This document shows, piece after piece, positions 25,188 through 34,658 of a stretch of DNA of 64,000 nt. A program made the position numbers and the translations under genes. This DNA is from Streptomyces graminofaciens (GTDB lineage: Bacteria; Actinomycetota; Actinomycetes; Streptomycetales; Streptomycetaceae), in assembly GCF_030294945.1 (NCBI RefSeq), contig NZ_AP018448.1, forward strand, positions 11,008,501 to 11,072,500, given 5' to 3'. The notes beneath the pieces are model-generated. The model was not told the origin of the DNA and did not search any database. It worked only from the letters and a program-made list of their open reading frames with translations. Numbering within the stretch: the first letter of the stretch is position 1; the number at the start of each line of letters is the position of its first letter.

Positions 25188-26099
25188 TCACGCCTCCTCG
25201 AAGGCCGCCAGATCGAGGGGCGTGGGCCTGAAGTCCTGAAGCCGGTTCGCATGGGTGCCGGAGAAGAGTTCCGCGACTGATCCGGCGGTCCAGCCGTCCT
25301 GCCGGAACCGCTCCTCGACCTCACCGGGGTGCGTCCACAGAGCGATCCGGTCGCCCCCCGCCGCGATGGCCTGTCCGGTGATGTGGGCCGACTCCTTCGA
25401 CGCCAGATACACGATGACCGGTGCCACGTCGTCCGGCGATCCCAGCCCCTGCCGCCGGACGGCGTCGGGAACGGGCTCCCCCGCGTCGACCTTCGCCACG
25501 AGGTCACCGACCCGGGGCATGGTCGCCACCATGCGGGTCAGCGCGGTCGGCACGATGGCGTTGACGGTGACATCGATCTTCGCGAGTTCGAGCGCCCAGG
25601 TGCGTGTCATCGCGACGATCGCGCCCTTGGAGGCCGAGTACGCGGTCTGGCCGAAGCTGGCGCGCTGCCCCGCCGGCGATCCCACCAGGATGAGCCGACC
25701 GCCCTCGCCCTGTTCCCGGAAGTGGGCCGCCGCCGCGCGGCCGCAGGTGAACGTACCGCGCAGATGGCTGTTGACGACGACGTCGAAGTCGTCGTCGGTG
25801 GTGTTGCGCAGGGTCCTGTCACGCAGCGCACCGGCGTTGGTGACCATCACATCGAGCCGGCCGAACTCGTCGACCGCGCGCCGCACCAGCCCGTCGGCGA
25901 ACTCGGAACCGCCGACCGCCCCGACATGCGCGACAGCTGCTCCGCCCGCGTCCGTGATCAGGTCGACCGTCTCCTTGGCCACGTCGGCGTCCAGGTCGTT
26001 CACGACGACGGAGGCACCCGCCGCCGCCATGGCACGGGCGTAGGCACGTCCCAGGCCTCGGCCCGCACCTGTGACAATGGCGGCTTTGCCGTCGAGCAT
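25188..26099 (-). CDS. SDR oxidoreductase with C-terminal extension (17-beta-HSD4/FabG-like)
   Basis: 303 residues. TGAGRGLGRAYARAMA, NAGALRD, and YSASKGA (Tyr/Lys) with a preceding Ser (LVGSPAGQRASF). About 50 residues beyond the usual SDR end (EVEERFRQDGWTAGSVAELF) resemble the linker of peroxisomal multifunctional (R)-3-hydroxyacyl-CoA dehydrogenases. Monocistronic; its 3' end converges on the IclR gene. Confidence 0.88.
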   Translation of the reverse strand: MLDGKAAIVTGAGRGLGRAYARAMAAAGASVVVNDLDADVAKETVDLITDAGGAAVAHVGAVGGSEFADGLVRRAVDEFGRLDVMVTNAGALRDRTLRNTTDDDFDVVVNSHLRGTFTCGRAAAAHFREQGEGGRLILVGSPAGQRASFGQTAYSASKGAIVAMTRTWALELAKIDVTVNAIVPTALTRMVATMPRVGDLVAKVDAGEPVPDAVRRQGLGSPDDVAPVIVYLASKESAHITGQAIAAGGDRIALWTHPGEVEERFRQDGWTAGSVAELFSGTHANRLQDFRPTPLDLAAFEEA

Positions 26100-26239
26100 G
26101 ATGTCCTCCTGAGCTGGTCGATACAGCGTCCTTCTGAGCGTAGGAACGCCGGGGCCCGCGAGGATCCCGCTGATGACGGCACCTGTGGCCGACCTCTGTC
26201 CCGTCCGGTCCGGGACATCCGTCGCGGTCGGCGGAGAGG

Positions 26240-27052
26240 TCAGCCCTTCGGGGGCACCAGCCCTTGCCGTACCGCGAGCAGCGCGGCCTGGGTCCGGGAG
26301 GTGAGCCGGAGTTTGCGCAGGACGTTGCTCACGTGGGTGCGGGCGGTGCGCTCGCTGATCACCAGCTCGTCGGCGATCTGCTGGTTCGACCGCCCCTCGG
26401 CGACCAGGACGAGGACGTCGCGTTCCCGGCCGGTGAGCGAGGCGAGCCCGGTCGGTGGCGAAACGATCTCCTGGGTCAGTCCCCTGGCCACTGCGGGGTC
26501 GAGGAAGACCTCGCCCCGGGCGGCCGCGCGGATCGCGGCTACCACCTCACCCGCTTCGGCGTCCTTGAGCAGGTAGCCGGCGGCTCCCTGGGCGAGCGCC
26601 GCGTGGACGCGTTCCATTTCGCCGAAGCTGGTGAGCACCACGACCCTTACACCGGGGTGACGCTGCTTGATCGCTCCGATCGCCGTGGCCCCGTCCATCC
26701 TGGGCATGAGCAGGTCGATCAGCACCACGTCCGGCAGTTCCCGGTGCGCGGCCATCGCGTCCAGCCTGGTGAGCGCCTCCTGACCGTCCGCGGCCTCCGC
26801 AGCCACCTCCATGTCGTCCAGGACCTCGAGGTAGGCGCGGATTCCGCGGCGTACCACGGCGTGGTCGTCGACGATCAGGACCCGGACCGGGCGGAGTGCT
26901 CCGCCTCCCTGAGCGGGACTGCCGACGGAGCGTTCCGGCCGCGCTCCGAGTCCGCGGGCGGCGCCTGCGGCACTCGTACCGGAAGGGGTACGACGACCCG
27001 GACCGTCGTACCGCTCCTCGCGCCGGATCTGATCCTCATGGTGCCGCCCCAT
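26240..27052 (-). CDS. LuxR/NarL-type response regulator
   Basis: The receiver domain begins at VRVLIVDDHAVVRRG (about base 26887) and contains the phospho-acceptor Asp in VVLIDLLMPRMDG and the Thr/Lys switch (VVVLTSFGE, YLLKDA); the C-terminus is a LuxR HTH (LTGRERDVLVLVAEGRSNQQ, ERTARTHVSNVLRKL). No ATG, GTG or TTG exists near the receiver start; the first available is ATG at 27052, giving a 55-residue extension inside the kinase gene. The true start may be a rare codon within 26880-26900. Partner of the kinase with which it overlaps. Confidence 0.88.
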   Translation of the reverse strand: MGRHHEDQIRREERYDGPGRRTPSGTSAAGAARGLGARPERSVGSPAQGGGALRPVRVLIVDDHAVVRRGIRAYLEVLDDMEVAAEAADGQEALTRLDAMAAHRELPDVVLIDLLMPRMDGATAIGAIKQRHPGVRVVVLTSFGEMERVHAALAQGAAGYLLKDAEAGEVVAAIRAAARGEVFLDPAVARGLTQEIVSPPTGLASLTGRERDVLVLVAEGRSNQQIADELVISERTARTHVSNVLRKLRLTSRTQAALLAVRQGLVPPKG

Positions 27053-28530
27053 CGCTCCGCCCTTTCGCGCATGGTCGTCAGTCCATAGCCGTGGTGCCGG
27101 TGGGGACCGGTCCTTCGGCCCCCTTCGCTGTCCGGCGCGTCCCGTCGTCCGCCGGAGTCCGCGAATCCGCAGCCGTCATCGCGGATCACGGCGGTCAGTG
27201 TGTGGTCGCGTATGCCGAGGCGGATGGTGACGGCGGTGGCCTCCGCATGCTTGACCACGTTGTGGATGGCCTCGGCGACGATCCGGTACATGTCCTCGGC
27301 CAGTTCGGGTTCGACCGCGTCCACTTCCTGCCCGCACTCCAGCCGGATGCCGAGACCCGTCCGGTTCTCGGTGCTCTTGACGAGCGTGGTCACCGCGTCC
27401 TCCAGCCCGAGCCGGAGGGAGGCGGACGGACGGAGTTCGTGCACCATGGCCCGGAGATCGGCGAGAACGGTCCGCGACAGGGACCCGACTTCGTCCGCGA
27501 AGTTCCGGACCGCCACCGCGGAAACCGCTTCGCCCCGCGCACCCAGCACTCCCACGGCGTTGGCCTGCATGCCGATGGAGAACACCTGCTGAACGATCGA
27601 GTCGTGCAGGTCGCGGGCGAGGCGCTGACGCTCGTTGCGGCGGGCACCCTCACGCTCCGTCTGGAGCAGCGTGGCGTGGTCGACGGCGAGGGCGGCCTGT
27701 TCCGCCATGGCGGCGAGGAACTCCAGTGTCCGGCTGCCGATCTCCTGGCCGGGGGCGAAGTAGGCGTTCAGCACCCCTTCGGGACGGCCGCGCGCCATCA
27801 GCGGCACACTGACGAAAGAGTCCCAGTTCAGCTCCCCGAGGTACGCGTGCAGCGGTTCCCAGGCGGGGTCCTCGAGGATCTGGGCCCATCGGTGCGGCAC
27901 GACGATCGGCCTGCGCTCCTTCAGGGTGTCCAGCATGCACAGCCGGGCGCCCCGGTCACGACACTCCAGGAGACGGTCGAGGAACCCGTCCCAGTGCCGC
28001 AGCCCCGCGGAACCCATCAGCCTCAGTTCTCGGCCGGTGCTGTCGAGGGTGAGGATCTGCACGCCGGCCAGGCCGTCCGCCTGGACGATCTGCTGGGCCA
28101 CGGCGTCCAGTGTCGAGCCGAGCGAGCCTTCCGAAGCCAGCGCTATCGACGTCCGGGCGATCGCCGCGATCCTGCGCTGCCGATGCCATTCGTCGGTGAC
28201 GTCGCGGAACGACACCACCGTGAACTTCGGGTCGGTCGGCAGACTGCGGGTCCGGTAGGCAAACTCGCGACGGGGTCCGGATGCGGGCTCCCAGTGGGCC
28301 ACCTGCTCGTCCGATCGAGCTTCCAGCAGCCCGGCCCGGCATGCGCCGACCCCCTCCGCCGGCGTGAACGGGGACGCCCCACCGATCAGTTCACCCTCCG
28401 AGTCCGCCTCGAGCAGCGCGGCGGCCGCCGGGTTCAGCCGTACGAAGCGGCCCACGCAGTCCAGAACGGCGAGGCCGTCCGGCGCGGCGGCGGCGATGTC
28501 GTCCCACCCCACGAGCGGCGACGCGGACAT
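26875..28530 (-). CDS. Sensor histidine kinase (PAS-GAF-HisKA_3)
   Basis: 551 residues from MSASPLVGWDDI, preceded by GAGGAG. PAS domain (APDGLAVLDCVGRFVRLNPA), GAF domain (SIALASEGSLGSTLDAVAQQ to AALAVDHATLLQ), HisKA_3 with phospho-His in RQRLARDLHDSIVQQVFSIG, and HATPase N box HNVVKHAEATAVTIRL with G1 DDGCGF. No membrane segments, so a soluble sensor, of the DevS/NarL-partner kind. The 3' end overlaps the response regulator gene, so they are cotranscribed. Confidence 0.92.
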   Translation of the reverse strand: MSASPLVGWDDIAAAAPDGLAVLDCVGRFVRLNPAAAALLEADSEGELIGGASPFTPAEGVGACRAGLLEARSDEQVAHWEPASGPRREFAYRTRSLPTDPKFTVVSFRDVTDEWHRQRRIAAIARTSIALASEGSLGSTLDAVAQQIVQADGLAGVQILTLDSTGRELRLMGSAGLRHWDGFLDRLLECRDRGARLCMLDTLKERRPIVVPHRWAQILEDPAWEPLHAYLGELNWDSFVSVPLMARGRPEGVLNAYFAPGQEIGSRTLEFLAAMAEQAALAVDHATLLQTEREGARRNERQRLARDLHDSIVQQVFSIGMQANAVGVLGARGEAVSAVAVRNFADEVGSLSRTVLADLRAMVHELRPSASLRLGLEDAVTTLVKSTENRTGLGIRLECGQEVDAVEPELAEDMYRIVAEAIHNVVKHAEATAVTIRLGIRDHTLTAVIRDDGCGFADSGGRRDAPDSEGGRRTGPHRHHGYGLTTMRERAERWGGTMRIRSGARSGTTVRVVVPLPVRVPQAPPADSERGRNAPSAVPLREAEHSARSGS

Positions 28531-28903
28531 GACCGATCTCCTCATGGTCGACCAACGGTGAACTGCCCGGAAGGCCGCTGTGCCAGGCGGACGCGGCGTG
28601 GAACCGGGTGCCTCCGCGGCAGGCGTCGGTCGGCCTGGGGACGATGCCGACTCAGGGCCGGTCACAGCATCGTAGCCCGGCGGATTCCGGGCGGTCCTAC
28701 GTCATTCGACCTGTTCATCGGCGGGACGAAGCGCCGATCGGGTTCAGTCAATGCTCGCGTTCCCCCTGCTGAGGGCGGCTGCCTAGGTTGGAAGGGCGCC
28801 CCGCGGACCGTTTCACTCCCCCGAAAGGGTCCGCGGGGCCGCACGAGCGGCCTGCTCGATCCTGCGGTCCGCGCGAGCCATCGAGGACGAGGAGGTCCGA
28901 GAC
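28531..28903. other. Divergent promoter region, kinase / acyl-CoA synthetase
   Basis: 373 bp without a gene. Contains a hairpin CCCCGCGGACC (28799-28809) / GGTCCGCGGGG (28828-28838) with an 18-base loop, 66 bp upstream of the acyl-CoA synthetase start: a leader structure or the terminator of something lost. No clear repeats with other promoters of the window. Confidence 0.5.
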
Positions 28904-30544
28904 GTGGACGTGTCCATCGGCACGATCTGGGAGGCGGTGTGCCATGCGCTGCCCCATGCCGTCGCCATCACGGAGCCCGGGCGCGAGATCACTTACCGTG
29001 AGTTCGACGAGCGGGCGTCACGGCTGGCCACCGCGATGGAAGAGGCCGGGGTCGGCGAGGGCGACACCGTGGCCTGCTACCTGTACAACGGCGCCACCTA
29101 CCTGGAGACGGTCTTCGCCGCCTTCAAGCTCGGTGCTGTACCGGTGAACGCCAACTACCGCTACACCGACGAGGAGCTCTCCGAACTCCTGACCGACGCC
29201 GACGCGGCAGTGGTCGTCTTCAGCGGCGCCCTGGCCGCCCGGGTCACGCATGCCGCCGACCATGTGAGCACGCTGAAGCTGCTCGTGAGGGACGGCGCCG
29301 AGCCTGCCGACGGCCCGGCCGGGCCTGTCGTACCCGAGCTGGAAGAACTGCTGGCGGCGCATGAACCGCGTAAGCCGCAGCCACGCCCCGGATCCGACCG
29401 GCTCTTCATGTACACCGGCGGGACCACCGGCAAGCCGAAGGGCGTGGTGTGGCGACAGAGCGATCTGCTGCACTCCCTGGTGGTCCCGATCTTCCATCCG
29501 CTCGGTGTCACCGAGCTGCCGACGACGCTCGACGAGGCCGTGGCCATCGCGGTCGAGGCACACCGCGAAGGCAGCGCGCCGACCACGATGCCCGTCGTGC
29601 CGCTGATGCACGCCACCGGACTGTTCAACACCATGGGCGCTTTGATGGTGGGCGGCAGGGCGGTCACCGCGCGGCAGGGCGGCCTCGACCCGGAGCACGT
29701 CTGGCGCACGGTCGCCGAGCAGCGGGTCGCGACGGTCATCGTCGCGGGCAATGCCGTGTGCCGACCGCTCGTCGACGAGCTCGTGCGGGCGGAGCAGGCG
29801 GGGACGCCGCACGCTCTGCGCTCTGTGCGCAGGGTCCTCAGCTCCGGCACAGCTCTCAGCGACGTACTCAAGCGGCGACTGCACGAGCGAGCCGAGATCA
29901 CGGTCATCGATGCCATCGCGTCGAGCGAAGGGGGGCCTTTCGCCTTCGCGATCACCTCCTCCCTCGGAGACCTGCCCGCCCGATTCTTCCCCGTGCCCGC
30001 GACGAGGGTGATCGGCGACAACGACCGGTTCGTCGAACCCGGCAGTGACGACGTCGGGAAGCTCGCCTACTGCGGGCCCATGCCGCTCGGTTACTACAAG
30101 GACACCGAGAAGAGCGCGACGACGTTCCGCACCATCGACGGAGTCCGGTACGCCATCCCCGGTGACCTCGCCCGTCTTGAGGCCGACGGCGCGATCCGGT
30201 TCCTCGGACGCGGCTCGGGCGTGATCAACACGGGCGGCGAGAAGGTGCACCCGCAGGAAGTGGAGAATGCCCTGCTCTCCCACCCCGGTGTGACCGACTG
30301 TGTCGTCGTCGGCGTCCCTGACGAGACCTGGGGCGAGCGGGTCGCCGCCGTCGTGGCGGTCCGGGCGGACATGACCGTCACCGGGGAGGAGCTGCGCGAC
30401 TGGGCTCGGCAGAGCCTCGCCGGCTACAAGGTGCCGCGCTCCGTGGTCCTGACGGACGTCCTGCCCCGAACCCCCACCGGCAAGCTCGAAGTCGCCTGGG
30501 CCAAGAAGACCGTCCAGGAGTCCGACGCGGGCGACAGGGTGTGA
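28904..30544 (+). CDS. AMP-forming acyl-CoA synthetase
   Basis: 546 residues, GTG start. Motifs: LFMYTGGTTGKPKGVVWRQ (P-loop), PLMHATGLFNTMG, SSEGGPFAF, GDLARLEADG, GRGSGVINTGGEKVHPQE and Lys in RTPTGKLEV. This subgroup (FadD3/FadD19-like, with TGGTTGKPKGVVW) activates steroid side-chain or ring-degradation acids in actinobacteria. Divergent from the two-component pair and upstream of the protocatechuate cluster. Substrate unproven. Confidence 0.92.
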   Translation: MDVSIGTIWEAVCHALPHAVAITEPGREITYREFDERASRLATAMEEAGVGEGDTVACYLYNGATYLETVFAAFKLGAVPVNANYRYTDEELSELLTDADAAVVVFSGALAARVTHAADHVSTLKLLVRDGAEPADGPAGPVVPELEELLAAHEPRKPQPRPGSDRLFMYTGGTTGKPKGVVWRQSDLLHSLVVPIFHPLGVTELPTTLDEAVAIAVEAHREGSAPTTMPVVPLMHATGLFNTMGALMVGGRAVTARQGGLDPEHVWRTVAEQRVATVIVAGNAVCRPLVDELVRAEQAGTPHALRSVRRVLSSGTALSDVLKRRLHERAEITVIDAIASSEGGPFAFAITSSLGDLPARFFPVPATRVIGDNDRFVEPGSDDVGKLAYCGPMPLGYYKDTEKSATTFRTIDGVRYAIPGDLARLEADGAIRFLGRGSGVINTGGEKVHPQEVENALLSHPGVTDCVVVGVPDETWGERVAAVVAVRADMTVTGEELRDWARQSLAGYKVPRSVVLTDVLPRTPTGKLEVAWAKKTVQESDAGDRV

Positions 30545-30689
30545 CAGCCGGGTGCGAGCAGCCATGGCCGACCATCACGCCGCCGCGCGGCCCGTACGGC
30601 GGTCCACGCGGCGTTCCAGCGGCAGCGTCGGTCCGCAGGAGGCGTACGGCCTCGGTCCCGATCCGATGGCCGGAAGGGCCTCGTTCCCG

Positions 30690-31030
30690 TTCACGGAAGG
30701 CGGAAGGCACTGGGGGTGCCGCGGGTCCGCCGTGGTCTGCTGCCACGGCCGGGCTCGGCTCGCGCGTCCCTGGCGGGCTTCGAGCGTCCGCAGTGCCTCC
30801 ACCACACCGGCCACATGGTCCCGCACGGCGGCTTCGGCCGCCGCCGGGTCCTCGGTGACGATCGCCGCGATGATCCGCGGGTGCTGGGGCAGCGACACAT
30901 GGGCCCGCCCCGGCACCGGGGAGAGCACGAAACGGTGTCGGACCATCTACGCCCGCAGCCGTTCGAGGACCTGCTCGGCCGTGTCATCGCCGACGATGTC
31001 GCGCACACGGCAGTGCGGACGGGCGTCGCA
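30690..31030 (-). pseudogene. GntR-family (FCD) regulator, N-terminally truncated with an in-frame stop
   Basis: The minus strand reads RDIVGDDTAEQVLERLRA, TAG, MVRHRFVLSPVPGRAHVSLP, QHPRIIAAIVTEDPAAAEAA, VRDHVAGVVEALRTLEAR. This is the C-terminal FCD ligand domain of a GntR regulator (metal/citrate-binding His residues in RxH and DH). The stop falls in the middle of a helix and no winged-helix domain is found upstream. It is next to the 4,5-cleavage cluster and probably was its regulator. Confidence 0.7.
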
Positions 31031-31213
31031 CGTTTCGCTGATTCGGCAGCAGACCGGTCCCTGCGAAGCCGCGGCGGCCGATGGCTTCGTGGACCGTGGA
31101 CACCCCCGCCTCGGCACGCCGACAGCGATCCCAGCCGTCTCCGGCCCACATCCGGGGCCCACGTGCCTTTCCCTCTGCTCACCCACCCACCCCACTCGAC
31201 CCAAGGAGTCCTG

Positions 31214-31963
31214 ATGAGCCACGACACCTCCACCACGTCCGAAGGCGCGTTGCTGGTGATCAGCGCGCACGCGGGCGACTTCGTCTGGCGGGCCGGCGGC
31301 GCCATCGCCCTGGCCGCCGAACGCGGGCAGCGCGCGAAGGTGCTGTGCCTGAGCTTCGGCGAGCGCGGCGAGTCCGCCCGTGCCTGGCGGGACGGCCTGC
31401 GCCTGGACGAGATCAAGGAACTCCGCCGCACCGAGGCCACGAACGCCGCAGCCGCGCTGGGTGCGGAGATCGAGTTCCTGGACGCCGGGGACTACCCGCT
31501 GCTGGAGACCCAGGAGTTGGTGGACCGCGTCGTGCGCGTGTACCGGGAGGTGGATCCCGCGGTCGTCCTCACCCACACCCTCACGGACCCCTACAACGGC
31601 GACCATCCGGCTGCCGCCCGCATGGCGCTCCAGGCACGCGTGCTCGCCCAGGCGGTCGGTTACGACGCGCCCGGTGAACCGCTCGGCGCTCCTCCGGTGT
31701 TCTTCTTCGAGCCGCACCAGCCCGAGCAGTGCGACTTCAAGCCGAACGTCCTGATGGACATCACCTCCGTCTTCGACAAGAAGCGCAAGGCCATGGAGTG
31801 CCTGGCCGCACAGCAGCACATGTGGGACTACTACACCGACCTCGCCAAGCGGCGCGGCGTCCAGCTGAAGCGCAACGCCGGACCCAACCTCGGCCTCGCA
31901 CACGGAACCATGGGAGAGGCGTACGTGCGGCTCTACCCGCAAACGACGGATGTCCTGGCATGA
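31214..31963 (+). CDS. PIG-L family protein, probable 4-oxalomesaconate hydratase (GalB-like)
   Basis: 249 residues with AAGGAG before the ATG. LVISAHAGDFVWRAGGAIAL is the PIG-L/LmbE metal-binding start (HxxD, as AHAGD) and HTLTDPYNGDHPAAA carries further His ligands. PIG-L proteins are usually deacetylases, but GalB of gallate-degrading pseudomonads is a PIG-L-fold 4-oxalomesaconate hydratase; the setting here with LigAB favours that reaction. First gene of the cluster; its stop overlaps the next ATG by 4 bases. Confidence 0.82.
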   Translation: MSHDTSTTSEGALLVISAHAGDFVWRAGGAIALAAERGQRAKVLCLSFGERGESARAWRDGLRLDEIKELRRTEATNAAAALGAEIEFLDAGDYPLLETQELVDRVVRVYREVDPAVVLTHTLTDPYNGDHPAAARMALQARVLAQAVGYDAPGEPLGAPPVFFFEPHQPEQCDFKPNVLMDITSVFDKKRKAMECLAAQQHMWDYYTDLAKRRGVQLKRNAGPNLGLAHGTMGEAYVRLYPQTTDVLA

Positions 31964-32298
31964 CGGCGCACAACGAGACGGGTGCCCGCGAGGCCACACA
32001 CGTCTGGGTTCCCTTCCTCGACACGTCCCTGTACGTGCAGTTCACGGACGAACCCGACAGGGTGCACGGAACGGCCAGAACGTACGACCCCCGGAGTCTG
32101 TTGGCCGAGGCCGTCCCCGAGGACGCACTCACACGCGACGACCGTTACGGCGTAGTGATGTGGCGTACCGACGTCGAACGGCTGCACGCCGTCGTGGAAG
32201 CCCTCTGGAACGAGGACGACCGCCAGGTGCGGATCCACCTCGACCAGGCCCCGCAGGCAGGCAGGGACGACGACATGCCCGGCCCGCGCGACGGATGA
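31960..32298 (+). CDS. Small protein of unknown function
   Basis: 112 residues, ATGA-coupled to the PIG-L gene. I recognise no family. It is acidic and soluble (ATHVWVPFLDTSLYVQFTDE, DDRYGVVMWRTDVERLHAVV, ALWNEDDRQVRIHLDQAP); the patterned beta/alpha sequence looks like a folded domain. Coupling to the hydratase-like gene suggests a helper or subunit in the same pathway. Confidence 0.7.
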   Translation: MTAHNETGAREATHVWVPFLDTSLYVQFTDEPDRVHGTARTYDPRSLLAEAVPEDALTRDDRYGVVMWRTDVERLHAVVEALWNEDDRQVRIHLDQAPQAGRDDDMPGPRDG

Positions 32299-32431
32299 CG
32301 TAGTCCGGGCCACGACCATACGCCGCCCCGGTCCGGTCATTCGAGCGATGACCTGGGCATCCTGCGGTGGCTAGCGTCGATCGTGCCGCCACCGACACCG
32401 GGCGGCCCGCCCTGCCGACCGTACCGAGGAG

Positions 32432-33478
32432 ATGACGAACGTGACGAGCCCATCAGCCACCGCCCCGGACACGCGCCCTCTCGGTTCCGCCGCGGCCGGA
32501 ACGCCGTCCGGGACCCGGCGCGGCACCGAGTTCGAAGGCACCGTCACGGTGCTGGCCCGGCAGGCGGTGGCGGACGACGTCGTGTCGCTGGAGCTCGCGG
32601 CGAGCTCGGGCGAACCGCTGCCGGTCTGGCAGCCGGGCGCGCACATCGACGTCGTCCTGCCCACGGGCGCCACGCGGCAGTACTCGCTGTGCGGCCCGGT
32701 GGGAGACACGGCTCATTGGCGTGTCGCGGTGCTCCGGGAGCCCGACGGGCGCGGCGGATCGCAGTGGATCCACGACCACGTCGAGGAGGGTGGCGAACTT
32801 CGGGTGCGCGGCCCGCGCAACAACTTCCCGCTGCGGCCCGCCACCCGCTACCTGTTCGTCGGCGGCGGCATCGGCATCACCCCCTTGCTCCCGATGATCG
32901 CCGAGGCCGATGCCGCCATGGCCGAGTGGTCCCTGCTCTACGGTGGCCGCACACGCTCCTCCATGGCGTTCCTGCCCGAACTGGAGGGCCACGGCGAGCG
33001 CGTGGCAGTGCGGCCGCAGGACGAGCACGGACTGCTCGACCTCGCCGGCTTCCTCGGTGATCCCGACCCGTCCACCCTGGTGTACTGCTGCGGCCCCGCA
33101 GGGCTCATCGACGCGGTCGAAGCGCACTGCGCCGACTGGCCGACCGGTGCGCTGAACATCGAGCGGTTCGCCGCGGCGGCCGTCCGACAGCCCGCCGACG
33201 ACACGGCCGAGCAGCCGATCGAGGTGGAACTGCGGGCGTCCGGGACCACAGTGACCGTGCCGCCCGGCCTGTCGGTCCTCAAGGCCGTGGAGCAGGCGGG
33301 CGTCCCTGTCCTGTCCTCGTGCGAGGAAGGCATCTGCGGCTCGTGCGAGACCTCCGTCCTGGAGGGCGAGGTCGACCACCGCGACTCACTGCTCACCGAG
33401 GACGAGCGCGCCGCGAACGACACGATGCTGATCTGCGTCTCCCGGGCGCGCGGCGGACGCCTCGTCCTGGATCTCTGA
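32432..33478 (+). CDS. Oxygenase reductase, PDR/VanB type (FMN, NAD, plant-type 2Fe-2S)
   Basis: 348 residues. Flavin-binding RQYSLCGP, NAD region YLFVGGGIGITPLLPM, and C-terminal ferredoxin with CEEGICGSCETSVLEG and a final Cys (MLICVSRA), the order of phthalate-dioxygenase-reductase and VanB. Transfers electrons from NAD(P)H to the Rieske oxygenase encoded next. The N-terminal ~30 residues are Ala/Thr/Pro rich and not part of the fold, so a later start is possible. 121 bp before the oxygenase. Confidence 0.92.
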   Translation: MTNVTSPSATAPDTRPLGSAAAGTPSGTRRGTEFEGTVTVLARQAVADDVVSLELAASSGEPLPVWQPGAHIDVVLPTGATRQYSLCGPVGDTAHWRVAVLREPDGRGGSQWIHDHVEEGGELRVRGPRNNFPLRPATRYLFVGGGIGITPLLPMIAEADAAMAEWSLLYGGRTRSSMAFLPELEGHGERVAVRPQDEHGLLDLAGFLGDPDPSTLVYCCGPAGLIDAVEAHCADWPTGALNIERFAAAAVRQPADDTAEQPIEVELRASGTTVTVPPGLSVLKAVEQAGVPVLSSCEEGICGSCETSVLEGEVDHRDSLLTEDERAANDTMLICVSRARGGRLVLDL

Positions 33479-33599
33479 CACCCCCGACTCGGTCCGGACA
33501 GCGCCCTGTCGGTCGCAAGCGGACCGGTACACCTCAGTACCCATCACCGAACCGGCACACGCCCGAGCCGGACGGCCGACGCCGAAGAAAGGACCCGCG

Positions 33600-34658
33600 A
33601 TGACATTGACACAGCATGTGCGCAACGGCTGGTACCTGGGAGCCTGGTCCGACGAGATCGGCCGAACCCTCAAGCAGCGCTGGATCACCGACATCCCGGT
33701 CTGCTTCTATCGGCTGCCCGACCAGACCGTCACGGCTGTCGAGGACCGCTGCCCCCACCGCAAGTACCCGCTGTCGCTGGGCCACCTCGACGACGACGGA
33801 ACCCTCCAGTGCGATTACCACGGCTACCGCTTCGACGGCCAGGGCGTGTGCGTCGGGGTCGCCGAGCAGGCCGACCGACCCAAGGCAGCACTGCGCCGGT
33901 TTCCCCTGGTCGAGCGGGACGGTGCCATATGGATCTGGCCCGGAGACCCCGAACTGGCCGACGAGAGCCTGCTGCCCGACACCTCATGGCTGACCGACCC
34001 GAACTGGACCCATGTGCACGGCGTCGTCCCGCTGAAGGCACGGCACATGCTGCTCCTGGAGAACCTGCTCGACCTCACCCATGAGACGTTCCTGCATCCG
34101 ACCAGCATCGGCAACGCCGCCGTCGCCGCGACCCCGATCGACGTGACCGTGGACGGCGACCGGGTCGGCTTCAGCCGACGCATGATCGGCATCGAGGCCC
34201 CTCCGTTCTACGAGAAGTCCTGCGGGCTGACCTCTCCGGTGGACCGCTGGCAGGACGGCGACTTCTACCCTCCAGGCATCTTCGTCCTCAACATCCGCGT
34301 CGCGGCCACCGGCACCGAGGAGCCGGACGGCTTCCACATGAAGGTGCTCTACGGGATGACACCGGGGCGCGGCAACGAGACGCACGACTTCTACGCGCTG
34401 GGCCGCGACTACCTCATCGACGACCAGGAGCTCACGAAGTTCCAGCACGAGCAGCAACTCGCCGTGATGCAGGAGGACGTCGACGCCCTGGAGGCGCAGG
34501 AGATCATGTACGCCACCGATCCGGGCGGCACCGCCGAGTCCAGCATCAAGTCCGACCTCGCCGCCCTCCGCGGACGCCGTGCGGTGGCGAAGATGCTCGC
34601 CCGCGAACAGCGCGCACAGCAGGACGCCCGCATCCCTCACAGCAGGGCGTCCGTATGA
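33600..34658 (+). CDS. Rieske non-haem iron oxygenase, VanA-like (vanillate/aromatic O-demethylase type)
   Basis: 352 residues. Rieske cluster ligands Cys51/His53 (DRCPHRKYPLSLG) and Cys71/His74 (QCDYHGYRFDG); mononuclear iron site ENLLDLTHETFLH (bridging Asp158, His161, His166). It has the single-subunit VanA architecture, so with the adjacent reductase it would O-demethylate vanillate or a similar methoxy/carboxy-aromatic to protocatechuate, the substrate of LigAB encoded in the same operon. GAAAGGA precedes the ATG; its stop overlaps the next gene by 4 bases. Confidence 0.92.
   Translation: MTLTQHVRNGWYLGAWSDEIGRTLKQRWITDIPVCFYRLPDQTVTAVEDRCPHRKYPLSLGHLDDDGTLQCDYHGYRFDGQGVCVGVAEQADRPKAALRRFPLVERDGAIWIWPGDPELADESLLPDTSWLTDPNWTHVHGVVPLKARHMLLLENLLDLTHETFLHPTSIGNAAVAATPIDVTVDGDRVGFSRRMIGIEAPPFYEKSCGLTSPVDRWQDGDFYPPGIFVLNIRVAATGTEEPDGFHMKVLYGMTPGRGNETHDFYALGRDYLIDDQELTKFQHEQQLAVMQEDVDALEAQEIMYATDPGGTAESSIKSDLAALRGRRAVAKMLAREQRAQQDARIPHSRASV

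Noticed and set aside
28799..28838. Riboswitch before the acyl-CoA synthetase
   Set aside because: Only a single hairpin; no conserved riboswitch core recognised.
26896..29001. 701-codon plus-strand frame opposite the histidine kinase
   Set aside because: Antisense to a gene with every expected kinase motif; composition typical of shadow frames.
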